Counted from the stretch's first letter, positions 28,538 to 37,398 are shown. The stretch is 64,000 bases of DNA from Pseudomonas sp. ZH-FAD (GCF_002803095.1 NZ_PGLR01000010.1:1-64000), one strand, 5' to 3'. Notes: generated by a model from the sequence alone, not told the origin. Program-made: numbers and translations.

Positions 28538-29218
28538 ATGCATATCGAACCCGGTGTCGTCGAAGGCGCCAAGATCCTGCTCAGCTACGCAACGGCCGTC
28601 ACCGCTTTCGGCCTGACCGCCAAGCTCGCTCTGGACAGCATACGTAACAACGGTGGTGTCGCCGCCCTGGCGCTACGCAGCCTGCTGACCACCGCTCTGG
28701 TGTTCTGCTTCTTCGAGGTGTTCCCGCATCATGCGGTGGGCGTTTCCGAGGTGCACCTGATCCTCGGCTCGACCCTGCTCCTGCTGTTCGGCGCCGGTGC
28801 TGCCGCCATCGGTCTGGCCGCGGGGCTGTTGTTGCAGGGGCTGCTGTTCGCCCAGTTCGACCTGCCGCAGTACGGCATGAACGTCACCACGCTGTTGATT
28901 CCGCTGTGGGGTATCAGCCTGCTGGCCAAGCGCATCGTCGCGCCGGGCACGGCTTACGTGGACCTTTCCTACAAGCAGGCGCTGGCGCTTTCGACCGCTT
29001 ATCAGGGCGGCATCGTTGCCTGGGTCGGGTTTTGGGCCTTCTACGGTCATGGCTTCTCCAGCGAGAACCTGGCGGCCGTGGGCAGCTTCGGCCTGGCCTA
29101 CATGAGCGTGATCCTGGTCGAGCCGCTGATCGATCTGGGCGTGCTGGGCGCTGCCAAGGCGCTGTCGCGTTTCAGCCAGGGGCCGCTGTTCAACGTGCGC
29201 CTGCATCAGCCGGCCTGA
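28538..29218 (+). CDS. CbiM-like cobalt permease (energy-coupling factor type)
   Basis: A 226-residue inner-membrane protein with about six helices. It opens MHIEPGVVEGAKILLSYA, where the N-terminal Met-His and the following Gly are the metal-binding start of CbiM/NikM S-components, so the N-terminus must be unprocessed and the start is certain. AAAGGAG precedes it by 5 bases. The upstream cobalamin riboswitch makes cobalt the likely ion. CbiN, CbiQ and CbiO are absent here, so it either works alone or pairs with distant subunits. Confidence 0.87.
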   Translation: MHIEPGVVEGAKILLSYATAVTAFGLTAKLALDSIRNNGGVAALALRSLLTTALVFCFFEVFPHHAVGVSEVHLILGSTLLLLFGAGAAAIGLAAGLLLQGLLFAQFDLPQYGMNVTTLLIPLWGISLLAKRIVAPGTAYVDLSYKQALALSTAYQGGIVAWVGFWAFYGHGFSSENLAAVGSFGLAYMSVILVEPLIDLGVLGAAKALSRFSQGPLFNVRLHQPA

Positions 29219-29306
29219 GCCGGTCGCTCTGACGGTCATGCGGTGAGAGGTGTCCCGGATGATGAACGCCTGTGCTGCATGCCTGCCCTCATCCGCCGCT
29301 TCGCGC

Positions 29307-29325
29307 CACCTTCTCCCTGAGGGAG
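29307..29325. repeat. CTTCTCCCT hairpin repeat
   Basis: CTTCTCCCTGAGGGAGAAG is a 9-base perfect inverted repeat around one base, between the convergent cbiM-like gene and the secreted protein gene. The wider block resembles an intergenic repeat common in pseudomonads. There is no T-run. Confidence 0.5.
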
Positions 29326-29363
29326 AAGAACACCAAGGAAGGCGTCGCTGCGCGACTTTTGCG

Positions 29364-30086
29364 CTAACGGCGGCGCTGCCAGAGCATCTTGCCGGTATTG
29401 CTCTCGGTGACCAGGTACTGGTCGCTGAAGCGGTAGTAGGCGGCGGGTTGATAGTCGGCAGCGCCTGCCAGGCGCACCATCAGCATGTTGCCCTGGCTGA
29501 GCCAGTGGCCGCTGTACTGCACCTCGCCGGGGCTGTCGTAGCTCCAGTCGCTGCCGCCGCCGACCGAGCGACTCCACTGGGTGATGCTACCGTCGGCATT
29601 CAGCTGCAGGGTCATCAGGGTGTTGAACGAGGCGAAGTTGGCACCACCGCTGTTGATGATCTTCTCGTGTACCCAGGTGCCGACCAGTGTTGGGTCCAGC
29701 GTGCCTGACGTAGGTGGCGTCGCAATCGCCGCCTCGCGCTGAAACAGCGCCTGGCGTTCCAATACCTCCCCGTTTCTTGGATTACGCGCAGCGATGCTGG
29801 CGTTGAGCATCGCGTTGGCGTAGGTCGCGTTCATGTTCGCCAGTAGCAGGCCCGATTGCGGGTCGCTGATCTCGGCGCGCAGCAGCTTGCCGTCGTAGCG
29901 ACCTTTGACGACCAGGCGCAGGTGCTGGCTCTCCACGTACTCGCCTTCCACCACGGCGTCGTTCTGGCGCAGGATCAGCTCGCTCGGCTGGCCGTCGAGC
30001 GTGGTCCGGTAGCGGCCATCGAGTTCACCGGCTTGAGCGCTTGAGCATGAGGCCATGGCCAGCAGCAGAACGATTGCACGAGGCAT
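29364..30086 (-). CDS. Hypothetical secreted protein
   Basis: A 240-residue protein with a signal peptide (MPRAIVLLLAMASCSSAQA); a possible lipobox MASC makes lipoprotein export an alternative. The mature part looks beta-rich: GRYRTTLDGQPSELILRQND and a C-terminal block GTWVHEKII then YSGHWLSQGNMLMVRL suggest two related small beta domains. I do not recognise a named family. It lies beside amn, divergently oriented, in the place where PAO1 also has a hypothetical gene as I recall. Confidence 0.7.
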   Translation of the reverse strand: MPRAIVLLLAMASCSSAQAGELDGRYRTTLDGQPSELILRQNDAVVEGEYVESQHLRLVVKGRYDGKLLRAEISDPQSGLLLANMNATYANAMLNASIAARNPRNGEVLERQALFQREAAIATPPTSGTLDPTLVGTWVHEKIINSGGANFASFNTLMTLQLNADGSITQWSRSVGGGSDWSYDSPGEVQYSGHWLSQGNMLMVRLAGAADYQPAAYYRFSDQYLVTESNTGKMLWQRRR

Positions 30087-30211
30087 GATGGTGACCTCTG
30101 ACGAATTGATCCAAGCCTAGCCGCTGGCAGCGATAGGCGGGGGATCGCGCTATGTTTTCGTCAACGTATGCAGGCAAGATAGGCGCGTACGTTCAGTCAG
30201 GAAGATGCACT

Positions 30212-31684
30212 GTGAAAGCCTGCTCAGATGATTTCATCATTGCCTACACCCCCGAAGAGGCCGTCGACCGCCTCGCCGCCCTGCATCAGGAAGCCACCGG
30301 TGCGTTGAGCCAGGCGCTCAAACGCTACCTCAAGGAGCGCATCCGCCCGGATGCCAGCGAGCACTGCCTGTTCCGTTACCCCGAGCTGCGCCTGACCTAC
30401 CTGTGTCAGGGCGAAGTGCCGACCACCGTGCGCGCCTACGCCAAGGTACAGGTGCCAGGCACCTATGCCATCACCGTGACCCAGCCAGCGGCCTTCCGCA
30501 AATACCTGCTGGAGCAACTGCGCCCGCTGATGAACGACTTCACCCTGCGTGTGGAAGTTGGCCGTAGCCAGCAGAACATTCCCTATCCCTACGTGGTCGA
30601 GGGCGGCGATGAGCTGGCCGGCAGTGGCGTGACCGCCGCCGAGCTGGCGCGGGTATTCCCCAGCACCGATCTGTCCGCCGCCACCGACGGCACCGCCGAT
30701 GGTCTGTACGACTGGGAGAACATCGACCCGCTGCCGCTGGCGCTGTTCGATGCGGCGCGCACCGATTTCTCGCTCAAGCGCATCCAGCACTACACCGGCA
30801 GCGACTGGCGCCATGTGCAGCCGTGGATTCTGCTGACCAACTACCACCGTTACGTCGACCAGTTCATCCGCCACGGTCTGGACATGCTGGTGGGCGACTC
30901 GCGTTTCACCCGCATGGTGCTGCCGGGCAACGTGGTGATCGAGCGCGGCATGGCCGAAGGCGAGATGCAGGCGATCATCGAGAACGTGGTCTGGCACCGC
31001 TACCAGATGCCGGCCTATCACTTGCAGGCAGCGGACGGCCACGGCATCACCCTGGTCAACATCGGTGTTGGCCCGTCCAACGCCAAGAACATCACCGACC
31101 ACCTGGCCGTGTTGCGCCCGCATTGCTGGCTGATGATCGGTCACTGCGGTGGCCTGCGTCAGTCGCAGACCATTGGCGACTACGTGCTGGCCCACGCCTA
31201 CATGCGCCGCGACGGCATTCTCGACCGCGTACTGCCGCCGCATATCCCGCTGCCGGCGCTGGCTGAGGTGCAGCAGGCGCTGCAGGAAGCCGCCAAGCTG
31301 GTCACCGGCGAGCAGGGCGACGAGCTGAAGAAGCGCCTGCGCACCGGCACCGTGCTGACCTACGACGACCGCAACTGGGAACTGCGCTGGGCGCAGGAGC
31401 GGCCGTTGATCAACCTGTCGCGCGCTGTGGCGGTGGACATGGAAAGCGGCACCATCGCAGCGCAAGGCTATCGCCTGCGGGTGCCCTACGGCACGCTGCT
31501 GTGTGTGTCGGACAAACCCCTGCACAGCGAGATCAAGCTGCCCGGCGCAGCCGGCGCTTTCTACGAGCGCGCCGTGACCCAGCACCTGCACATCGGCATC
31601 GCCGCGTTGGAGCTGATGCGCAGCCAGCTCAACTCGCTGCACTCGCGCAAGTTGCGCAGCTTCGACGAGCCGCCGTTCCGCTGA
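30212..31684 (+). CDS. amn: AMP nucleosidase
   Basis: Cleaves AMP to adenine and ribose 5-phosphate, helping to control AMP pools. The product is 490 residues. An N-terminal domain (about 1-175) precedes a purine-nucleoside-phosphorylase-like catalytic domain, with VNIGVGPSNAKNITDH, MIGHCGGLR and AVDMESGTIAAQGYR. The start is placed at GTG 30212, 7 bases after AGGAAG. An ATG 20 codons upstream is in frame but lacks a ribosome site and family similarity. Its stop nearly meets the convergent dehydratase. Confidence 0.95.
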   Translation: MKACSDDFIIAYTPEEAVDRLAALHQEATGALSQALKRYLKERIRPDASEHCLFRYPELRLTYLCQGEVPTTVRAYAKVQVPGTYAITVTQPAAFRKYLLEQLRPLMNDFTLRVEVGRSQQNIPYPYVVEGGDELAGSGVTAAELARVFPSTDLSAATDGTADGLYDWENIDPLPLALFDAARTDFSLKRIQHYTGSDWRHVQPWILLTNYHRYVDQFIRHGLDMLVGDSRFTRMVLPGNVVIERGMAEGEMQAIIENVVWHRYQMPAYHLQAADGHGITLVNIGVGPSNAKNITDHLAVLRPHCWLMIGHCGGLRQSQTIGDYVLAHAYMRRDGILDRVLPPHIPLPALAEVQQALQEAAKLVTGEQGDELKKRLRTGTVLTYDDRNWELRWAQERPLINLSRAVAVDMESGTIAAQGYRLRVPYGTLLCVSDKPLHSEIKLPGAAGAFYERAVTQHLHIGIAALELMRSQLNSLHSRKLRSFDEPPFR

Positions 31685-31685
31685 G

Positions 31686-32657
31686 TCAGGCCGCGACCGG
31701 CGCCTCGTCACGCAGCAGTTCGGCCAGCGCAGCTCGGTCGATATTGGCGCCGCTGAGCACCACGGCCACGCGCTGGCCGGCGTTGCTTTCGCGCTCCTGC
31801 ATCAGCGCGGCCAGCGCCGCTGCGCCGGCGCCTTCGGCAAGGTTATGGGTGTCCTCATGATAGGCGCGGATGGCGGCGCTAATCTCTTCATCCCTCACGC
31901 GCACGATGCGTGCCGCGCCGGCGCGGATCATGTCCAGCGCCAATTCCTGGGGCTGGCGGCAGGCCATGCCATCGGCCAGCGTATCGGCGCGTTCGGTCTG
32001 CACCAGCCGGCCCTGCTCGAAGCTTTGCGCATAGGCGTCGGCGCCGCTGGCGACCACGCCGACGATCTCGGTATCGAGGCCAAGCAGGTCGCGGGTGCGG
32101 ATCATCCCGCAGATGCCCGAGCCGAGGCCGATGGGCACGTACACCCGACGCAGGTTCGGCACTGCCTGCAGCAGCTCCAGTGCATAGGTGGCCACGCCGC
32201 GCACCAGGTCCTCGTGCAGTGACGGCACCCAGTGCAGGCCGTCGCGTTCGGCGATGCGCGCGGCTTCGGCGCGGGCTTCGTCGAAGTCGCGGCCATGTTC
32301 GATCACCTCTGCGCCGAGTGCGCGCATCGCCGCGTTTTTCTCGCGGGCGTTGCCGTGTGGCACCAGGATGCGGATCGCCAGGCCTGCGGCACGCGCGGCC
32401 AGTGCCAGGCTCTGGCCGTGGTTGCCGCGGGTAGCGGTGACCAGCCCACGCACCTGCGGCTCGCGGCGCAGCAGGGCGTCGATATAGACCAGCCCGCCGC
32501 GCACCTTGAAGGCCGCGGTCGGGGCGTGGTTCTCGTGCTTGACCCAGACCTCACAGCCCGTACGCTGCGCCAGTAGCGGCCAGCACAGTTGCGGCGTGGG
32601 CGCCATGTGGCGGTGAACCAGTTCAGCGCTCTGGCGCAGTTGGGCGAGGTCGAACAT
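31686..32657 (-). CDS. Threonine dehydratase-like PLP enzyme
   Basis: A 323-residue fold-type II PLP enzyme of the threonine/serine dehydratase family. The PLP lysine is Lys51 in TAAFKVRGG, followed by TRGNHGQSLA and the glycine loop LGSGICGM. There is no C-terminal ACT regulatory domain, so it is a catabolic or specialised type rather than IlvA. It is divergent from a MocR regulator with an 80-base shared promoter region, which suggests that the regulator controls it. The substrate may be threonine, hydroxy-threonine or a diamino acid; none can be fixed. Confidence 0.87.
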   Translation of the reverse strand: MFDLAQLRQSAELVHRHMAPTPQLCWPLLAQRTGCEVWVKHENHAPTAAFKVRGGLVYIDALLRREPQVRGLVTATRGNHGQSLALAARAAGLAIRILVPHGNAREKNAAMRALGAEVIEHGRDFDEARAEAARIAERDGLHWVPSLHEDLVRGVATYALELLQAVPNLRRVYVPIGLGSGICGMIRTRDLLGLDTEIVGVVASGADAYAQSFEQGRLVQTERADTLADGMACRQPQELALDMIRAGAARIVRVRDEEISAAIRAYHEDTHNLAEGAGAAALAALMQERESNAGQRVAVVLSGANIDRAALAELLRDEAPVAA

Positions 32658-32701
32658 GACGGGCACTCCGGGTGGCGTTGACCCCGATGCTAGTGCGGCG
32701 C

Positions 32702-32731
32702 ATTGTATGGGTAAATCTTTATATTGCATGG
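32702..32731. promoter_or_regulatory. Direct repeat ATTGYATGG, MocR operator candidate
   Basis: ATTGTATGG at 32702-32710 and ATTGCATGG at 32723-32731 are direct repeats exactly 21 bases apart (two helical turns), inside the 80-base space between the divergent dehydratase and MocR genes. MocR regulators typically bind direct repeats of this kind. Confidence 0.5.
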
Positions 32732-32737
32732 CAAGCA

Positions 32738-34081
32738 ATGTGGCTCCCTGACCTCTCCAGCAGTTCCCTGCCCACCTACCTCGCCCTGGTCGAGGCCATC
32801 GCCGCCGCCATCGGTCGCGGTGAACTCAAGCCCGGCGAACGTCTGCCGCCGCAGCGGCGCCTGGCCTGGACGCTGGGTATCAACCCGAGCACGGTGATGC
32901 TCGCTTACCGTGAGGCGGCGCGTCGGCATCTGGTTTCCGGCGAGGTCGGGCGCGGCACCTACGTGCTGGCCGGTAGCCGCGAGGCGAGCCTGTTCCGGCT
33001 CAAGCAGCCGGCCGCGCAGGGCGAGCTGATCGACCTGTCGACCAACGTGCCGGTGCATGACCCGGACAACCACGATCTTTCCGCCAGCCTTGCCGCGTTG
33101 GCTGCACGTGGCGAGCTGGATGTGTTGCAGGCCTACCCGTCAGCGGCACTGGTCGAGCGCGCGCATCTGGCTGGCGTCACCTGGCTGCGCCGCCGTGGCC
33201 TGGAGCTGGCGCCGGGCGGCCTGCTGCTTTGCGCCGGTGCCCAGCAGGGTGTGTCAGCGGCGTTGCTGGCGCTGTGCGAGGCCGGCGAGCCGATTCTGGT
33301 GGAGCGCTACACCGCGCCGGGAATCAAGGCCGCCGCGCGCCAGTTGCGTCTGCCGCTGCATGGCGTGGCGATGGACGAGCACGGCATCCTGCCCGATGAC
33401 CTCGACCGCCAGGCGCGTGCCACTGGCGCCCGTGTGGCGGTGCTTACGCCCTGTTTGCAGAACCCCACCGGGGCCAGCCTGGACGCCGAGCGGCGCGTGG
33501 CCATTGCCGAGGTGGCGCGGCGGCGCGGGCTGTGGATCATCGAGGATGATGTCTACGGCGTGCTCGGCAGCGAGGCGCCGCTGGCGGTGCAGGTGCCCGA
33601 GCGCTGCCTGCTGATCAGCAGCCTGTCCAAGAGCGTCGCGCCCGGTCTGCGTCTGGGCTTTATCGCGGGGGCGCCGGAGCTTCTCGAACGCATCGACCCC
33701 GAAGCCCAGGCCACACGCTGGGCCGTGACGCCGCTGAGTCTGGCGCTGGGCTGTGAGTGGATCGAAAGCGGCATTGCCGAACAGCGCCTGGCCTGGCAGA
33801 TCGAGGAGCTGCAGCAGCGCTGGCGCCTGGCTGCGCGCGTGCTCGGGCCACGCATGCCGCAGGGCAGGGCGGTGTCGCCGCATCTTTGGCTCGATGGTAC
33901 GCCGCCGGTTGGTTTGGCTGAGGCCTGCCGGCAGAACGGCGTCGAGGTGGTGCCGGCCGAGGTGTTCGCGGTCGAGGCCAATCCGGGGCGCGCGGTGCGT
34001 ATCAGCCTTGCGGCGGCAGCCAGCCGGGTCGAACTCAAGCGGGCGTTGGAGGGGATCGTGGCGGCTTGGGCGATGGGGTAG
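32738..34081 (+). CDS. MocR-type GntR/aminotransferase regulator
   Basis: A 447-residue regulator with an N-terminal GntR winged helix (about 1-75; GELKPGERLPPQRRLAWTLG then INPSTVMLAYREA) fused to a fold-type I aminotransferase domain. The PLP lysine lies in SSLSKSVAPGLRLGF and the Asp-containing strand in WIIEDDVYG. Such proteins sense PLP with an amino compound. The ATG at 32738 is chosen because the wHTH begins there, although the frame is open 22 codons upstream through the operator. It is divergent from the dehydratase, its likely target. Confidence 0.92.
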   Translation: MWLPDLSSSSLPTYLALVEAIAAAIGRGELKPGERLPPQRRLAWTLGINPSTVMLAYREAARRHLVSGEVGRGTYVLAGSREASLFRLKQPAAQGELIDLSTNVPVHDPDNHDLSASLAALAARGELDVLQAYPSAALVERAHLAGVTWLRRRGLELAPGGLLLCAGAQQGVSAALLALCEAGEPILVERYTAPGIKAAARQLRLPLHGVAMDEHGILPDDLDRQARATGARVAVLTPCLQNPTGASLDAERRVAIAEVARRRGLWIIEDDVYGVLGSEAPLAVQVPERCLLISSLSKSVAPGLRLGFIAGAPELLERIDPEAQATRWAVTPLSLALGCEWIESGIAEQRLAWQIEELQQRWRLAARVLGPRMPQGRAVSPHLWLDGTPPVGLAEACRQNGVEVVPAEVFAVEANPGRAVRISLAAAASRVELKRALEGIVAAWAMG

Positions 34082-34090
34082 GTGGGGGCC

Positions 34091-34126
34091 GGCGGGCTGT
34101 TCGCTTCGCTCCTGAGCCCGCCCTAC
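34091..34126. repeat. GTAGGGCGGG repeat, second copy of the 6070 type
   Basis: GGCGGGCTGTTCGCTTCGCT followed by CCTGAGCCCGCCCTAC closely matches 6070-6105. It separates the convergent MocR and acetyltransferase genes and could act as a structural transcript end. Confidence 0.65.
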
Positions 34127-34138
34127 GGCTGGCCCACG

Positions 34139-34585
34139 CTACGATGCTGCGAGCTTCATATGCAGGATCGGGAAGGGCCGCCCGCCGCCATCCAGGCGCG
34201 AGCGACCGGTCACCACGAAGCCCAGGTGCTGATAGAAGCCCACGGCCTGCGGGTTCTGCTCGTTGACGTCGACCCGGGTGGCGCCCAGCGCGTCGATGGC
34301 GTGGCGCATCAGTCGCTTGCCCACGCCCTGGCCGTGGCAGGCCGGGTCGACGAAGAGCATTTCCACCATGCCTTCGCTGGTGCCGAGAAAGCCCAGTATT
34401 CGCCCCGATTCATTGCGTGCGCAGGCCAATTGCACGGCCGGGAAATACTGCTCGCGCAGCAACGGCTTGATCACCTGCAGGTCGCTCTCCGGCAGGAAGT
34501 GGTGGGTGGCGCGCACGGCGGCCTCCCAGATTTCCACCAGGGTAATCAGGTCGGTATCGGTGGGGGTGTCGAGCATCAGCGACAT
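34139..34585 (-). CDS. GNAT acetyltransferase, YjaB-like
   Basis: A 148-residue N-acetyltransferase. The acetyl-CoA loop is LFVDPACHGQGVGKRLM (QGVGKR is the signature), followed by DVNEQNPQAVGFYQHLGF and TGRSRLDGGGRPFP, which resembles E. coli YjaB. Of three possible starts (34597, 34585, 34576), 34585 (MSLMLDTPT) is used; 34576 aligns equally well, and none has a clear ribosome site. It follows the alcohol dehydrogenase by about 60 bases on the same strand. The acceptor is unknown. Confidence 0.87.
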   Translation of the reverse strand: MSLMLDTPTDTDLITLVEIWEAAVRATHHFLPESDLQVIKPLLREQYFPAVQLACARNESGRILGFLGTSEGMVEMLFVDPACHGQGVGKRLMRHAIDALGATRVDVNEQNPQAVGFYQHLGFVVTGRSRLDGGGRPFPILHMKLAAS

Positions 34586-34644
34586 GGCGGCAGGCATCTT
34601 GAATGAAGCGGGGCGCAGAGCATGCCAGCTCGGCGCCCGTGCTG

Positions 34645-35676
34645 TCATTTGCTGGCGTCGAGCACCACGCGGTAGCGCGCCTTGCCGCTGCGCAGGTGGT
34701 CGATGGCCGCGTTCACCTGGCTCATGGGGAAGTGCTCGACCTGCGGCAGGATCTGATGGCGCGCGCAGAATTCGAGCATGGTCGCCATGCTCGACGGCGA
34801 GCCCACTGGCGAGCCGGACAGGCTCTTCTGCTGCGGGATCAGGTTGAACACGTGCACCGGGATGGCGCTGGGCACGATGCCGACGAAGTGCAGGCGGCCC
34901 TTGCCGCGCAGGGTGGCGATCAGCGCCTGCCAGTCGAGATCGGCGCTGGCAGTGACCAGGAGGAAATCCAGGCTGCCGGCAATCGCCTTCATCGCCGCGC
35001 TGTCGGTGGAGGCCACCACCTTGTGTGCGCCCAGGCGTTTGGCTTCGTCCTGCTTGTTCAATGACGAGGTGAAGGCGGTCACCTCGCAGCCCCAGGCATT
35101 GAGGAAACGCAGCGCCAAGTGGCCGAGGCCGCCGATGCCGACCACGCCGACGCGATCCGTCGGCTTGATGTCCAATTCCAGTAGCGGGCTGAACACCGTC
35201 GAACCGGCGCAGAACAGCGGGCCGACCAGCGCCGGGTCGAGGCCTTCGGGCAGCGGCACGGCCCAGGCCCAGTGCGAGCGCAGGCGGTCGGCGAAACCAC
35301 CGTGGCTGCCAACGATGGTCGGCTTCACCGAGCGGCACAGCTGGTGCGAGCCTTCCATGCACGAGCCGCAGTGCATGCAACTGCCCTTGTACCAGCCGAT
35401 GCCAACTCTTTGGCCCAACGCGAGGCCACGCGCCTGCTCGCCGAGGCGGACGATGGTGCCGACCACTTCATGACCGGGGATGAAGGGGTAGCGGGCATTG
35501 CCCCATTCGTTGTCGATCATCGACTGGTCGGAATGGCAGATGCCGCAATACTCCACCGCCACTTCCACTTCTTCGGCGCCGAGCGGGCCGGGGTCGTAGC
35601 TCAGGCGCTCCAATGGTGCCTTGGGCGTTGTGGCGGCCCAGCCGGTGAAGGTGGCGAGTTCGGCGTTGTTGCTCAT
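34645..35676 (-). CDS. Zinc-dependent alcohol/aldehyde dehydrogenase (Ahr/YahK-like)
   Basis: A 343-residue medium-chain dehydrogenase, probably an NADPH-linked aldehyde reductase. Catalytic zinc ligands are Cys44 (YCGICHSD) and His69 (IPGHEVVG); structural zinc ligands are Cys100, Cys103, Cys106 and Cys114. The Rossmann motif is GIGGLGHLA. The start MSNNAELATF follows GGAGCC. It is divergent from rluE and probably co-transcribed with the acetyltransferase. Broad aldehyde detoxification is the usual role of this subgroup; the native substrate is not inferable. Confidence 0.92.
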   Translation of the reverse strand: MSNNAELATFTGWAATTPKAPLERLSYDPGPLGAEEVEVAVEYCGICHSDQSMIDNEWGNARYPFIPGHEVVGTIVRLGEQARGLALGQRVGIGWYKGSCMHCGSCMEGSHQLCRSVKPTIVGSHGGFADRLRSHWAWAVPLPEGLDPALVGPLFCAGSTVFSPLLELDIKPTDRVGVVGIGGLGHLALRFLNAWGCEVTAFTSSLNKQDEAKRLGAHKVVASTDSAAMKAIAGSLDFLLVTASADLDWQALIATLRGKGRLHFVGIVPSAIPVHVFNLIPQQKSLSGSPVGSPSSMATMLEFCARHQILPQVEHFPMSQVNAAIDHLRSGKARYRVVLDASK

Positions 35677-35799
35677 CGCTGGCTCCTGATCGCAGGGGTT
35701 GAATCCGCAGCTTAGTCGCTCTGGCAGGACGTGGAAGCACCATCAGCGCCGCTTATCGTGGGTTACACTGCGCAGCTCATTTTCATCGAAGCCCGTTGC

Positions 35800-36420
35800 A
35801 TGTCACGCCCTCGTCCTCCCGCCAATCGCCGCCCTGCAGCCCCGCGCCGCGTGGCCAAGGCGCCGCCTGCGCAGCCGCGCCTGCTGGTATTGAACAAACC
35901 GTTCGACGTGCTCACCCAGTTCAACGATGAGCAGGGCCGCGTCACGCTCAAGGAGTTCGTCGACGTGCCTGGCGTCTATCCGGCCGGGCGTCTGGATCGC
36001 GACAGCGAAGGCCTGCTGTTGCTGACCAACGATGGTCGTCTGCAGGCGCGTATCGCCGACCCCAAGCACAAGCTGCCGAAGACCTATTGGGTGCAGGTGG
36101 AAGGGGAGCCGAGCGAGGCGCAACTGCAGCAGTTGCGCGATGGCGTGACGCTCAATGACGGCCCGACCCTGCCGGCCGAGGCGCGGTGCCTGGACGAGCC
36201 CGAGCTATGGGAACGCAACCCGCCGGTACGCTTTCGCAAGAGCGTGCCGACGGCGTGGCTGGAGCTGGTGATTCGCGAGGGGCGCAATCGCCAGGTGCGG
36301 CGCATGACCGCCGCCGTCGGCTTGCCGACCCTGCGCCTGGTGCGCGTGGCCATCGGCCCCTGGCGTCTGGACGGACTACAGCCCGGGCAATGGCGTGAGG
36401 TGCCCGCGCAGTTGTCATAG
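35800..36420 (+). CDS. rluE: 23S rRNA pseudouridine synthase E
   Basis: RsuA-family pseudouridine synthase that modifies U2457 of 23S rRNA. The 206-residue product has a basic, Pro/Arg-rich N-terminus and lacks an S4 domain, as RluE does. The catalytic Asp66 is in [13 protein letters not shown], and the C-terminal RNA-binding block [16 protein letters not shown] is present. The start [11 protein letters not shown] is preferred to an in-frame upstream ATG because the extension is not family-like. Confidence 0.93.
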   Translation: MSRPRPPANRRPAAPRRVAKAPPAQPRLLVLNKPFDVLTQFNDEQGRVTLKEFVDVPGVYPAGRLDRDSEGLLLLTNDGRLQARIADPKHKLPKTYWVQVEGEPSEAQLQQLRDGVTLNDGPTLPAEARCLDEPELWERNPPVRFRKSVPTAWLELVIREGRNRQVRRMTAAVGLPTLRLVRVAIGPWRLDGLQPGQWREVPAQLS

Positions 36421-36447
36421 AGGCGCGCGGCTCGCCTGATGAAACAC

Positions 36448-36531
36448 TGAAAAATCCATATACCGTCACTCCCGCGAAGGCGGGAGCCCCGTTTCTAGGT
36501 TCCCGCCTTCGCGGGAATGACGACTGTTTCA
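36448..36531. repeat. Short inverted-repeat element, copy 2
   Basis: It begins TGAAAAATCC and ends GACGACTGTTTCA, with inner arms TCCCGCGAAGGCGGGA and TCCCGCCTTCGCGGGA that are exact reverse complements. It is related to 7701-7795 in its ends, its CACTCCCGC block and its ATGACG tail, and lies between convergent rluE and the globin gene. Confidence 0.65.
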
Positions 36532-36626
36532 GAGCCTAGGCTGTGCGCACCTAGTGCCGAGGCAATGGCGTGCTCAGGGCAGCGGTCGATTTGTCGCAGG
36601 CACGCTCCTGGCGACCCTGACCTGAA

Positions 36627-37019
36627 TCAATAACCGGCCTTGATCACGGCGATACCTTTGTTCAGCACTTCACGCCAGGCCTGGCGCACTTCTGCGTCGC
36701 ACTCCTTGTCGTGTTCGCCGATGGTCGCCAGCAGCGCGTCGAGCCACAGGTCGTAGAGTTCGGGGCGAATATCCAGATGCTGGCGCGAGTGCGATTCGCC
36801 GAGGGCGCGCAGCTTGGTGTCGGGCATGCCGCGGGCGTGCATCACCAGGTTGAGAATGCCCTGGCGTAGCAGCTGCTTTTGCGCGCTCATGTCGGTGTCG
36901 ACGAACTTCTCGCGAATCAGCGGTGAGCTGGCGAGGAAGTGGCGGTAGAAACTGTCGAAGAAATCCGGGCTGGCACAGCAGCGTCCATAGCTCTGCATCA
37001 CCAGATTGGCGGCGCTCAT
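36627..37019 (-). CDS. Globin-like protein
   Basis: A 130-residue single-domain globin. The F-helix region reads SRQHLDIRPELYDLW, which aligns with the proximal-His segment of flavohaemoglobins, making His81 the probable haem ligand. The distal side and the CD region (LIREKFVDTD) also fit. It lies between DUF2788 and rluE, apparently as its own unit with a short gap of 70 bases to DUF2788. Oxygen or NO binding is inferred from the fold; no reductase domain is attached. Confidence 0.82.
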   Translation of the reverse strand: MSAANLVMQSYGRCCASPDFFDSFYRHFLASSPLIREKFVDTDMSAQKQLLRQGILNLVMHARGMPDTKLRALGESHSRQHLDIRPELYDLWLDALLATIGEHDKECDAEVRQAWREVLNKGIAVIKAGY

Positions 37020-37089
37020 GTGTAACTCCTTGAATAGGCGGCAGGTCGCATCGAGACGATGGCCAGACGTAGTGCGCTGGCCGAGTGGC

Positions 37090-37308
37090 TTAGCCGTGAA
37101 TGCCGCGCGCGGTCTCGATGATGTAGGTGATGATCGGCTTGGCCAGGAAGGCGAACAGGCACAGGCCCAGGCCGAGGAACAGGATGGCGGTGCCGAGGCG
37201 GCCGGCCTTGGACTTCTTCGCGAGGTCCCAGATGATGAAGAACATGAACAGCATCAGGCCGCCCACCAGGACGTACATCATCAGGGCTTCAAATTGTTCG
37301 GTTTCCAT
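37090..37308 (-). CDS. DUF2788 membrane protein
   Basis: A 72-residue protein with two membrane helices (about residues 8-28 and 38-62) joined by a basic loop AKKSKAGR. It matches the small DUF2788 family of unknown function as I recall it. TATAAT on the minus strand (37346-37351) is a likely -10, with no clear -35. Confidence 0.82.
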   Translation of the reverse strand: METEQFEALMMYVLVGGLMLFMFFIIWDLAKKSKAGRLGTAILFLGLGLCLFAFLAKPIITYIIETARGIHG

Positions 37309-37398
37309 GGTGCCTCATGATTCGGACGGAAAACGCAGGGCCGAAATTATACGCGCCCTGACCTGGCGCGCGGCATGATCCGCTTCACCCTGCGACTT

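Noticed and set aside
30224..31711. A 495-codon open frame opposite amn
   Set aside because: amn is clearly real; the antisense frame has no domain and no promoter or ribosome site.
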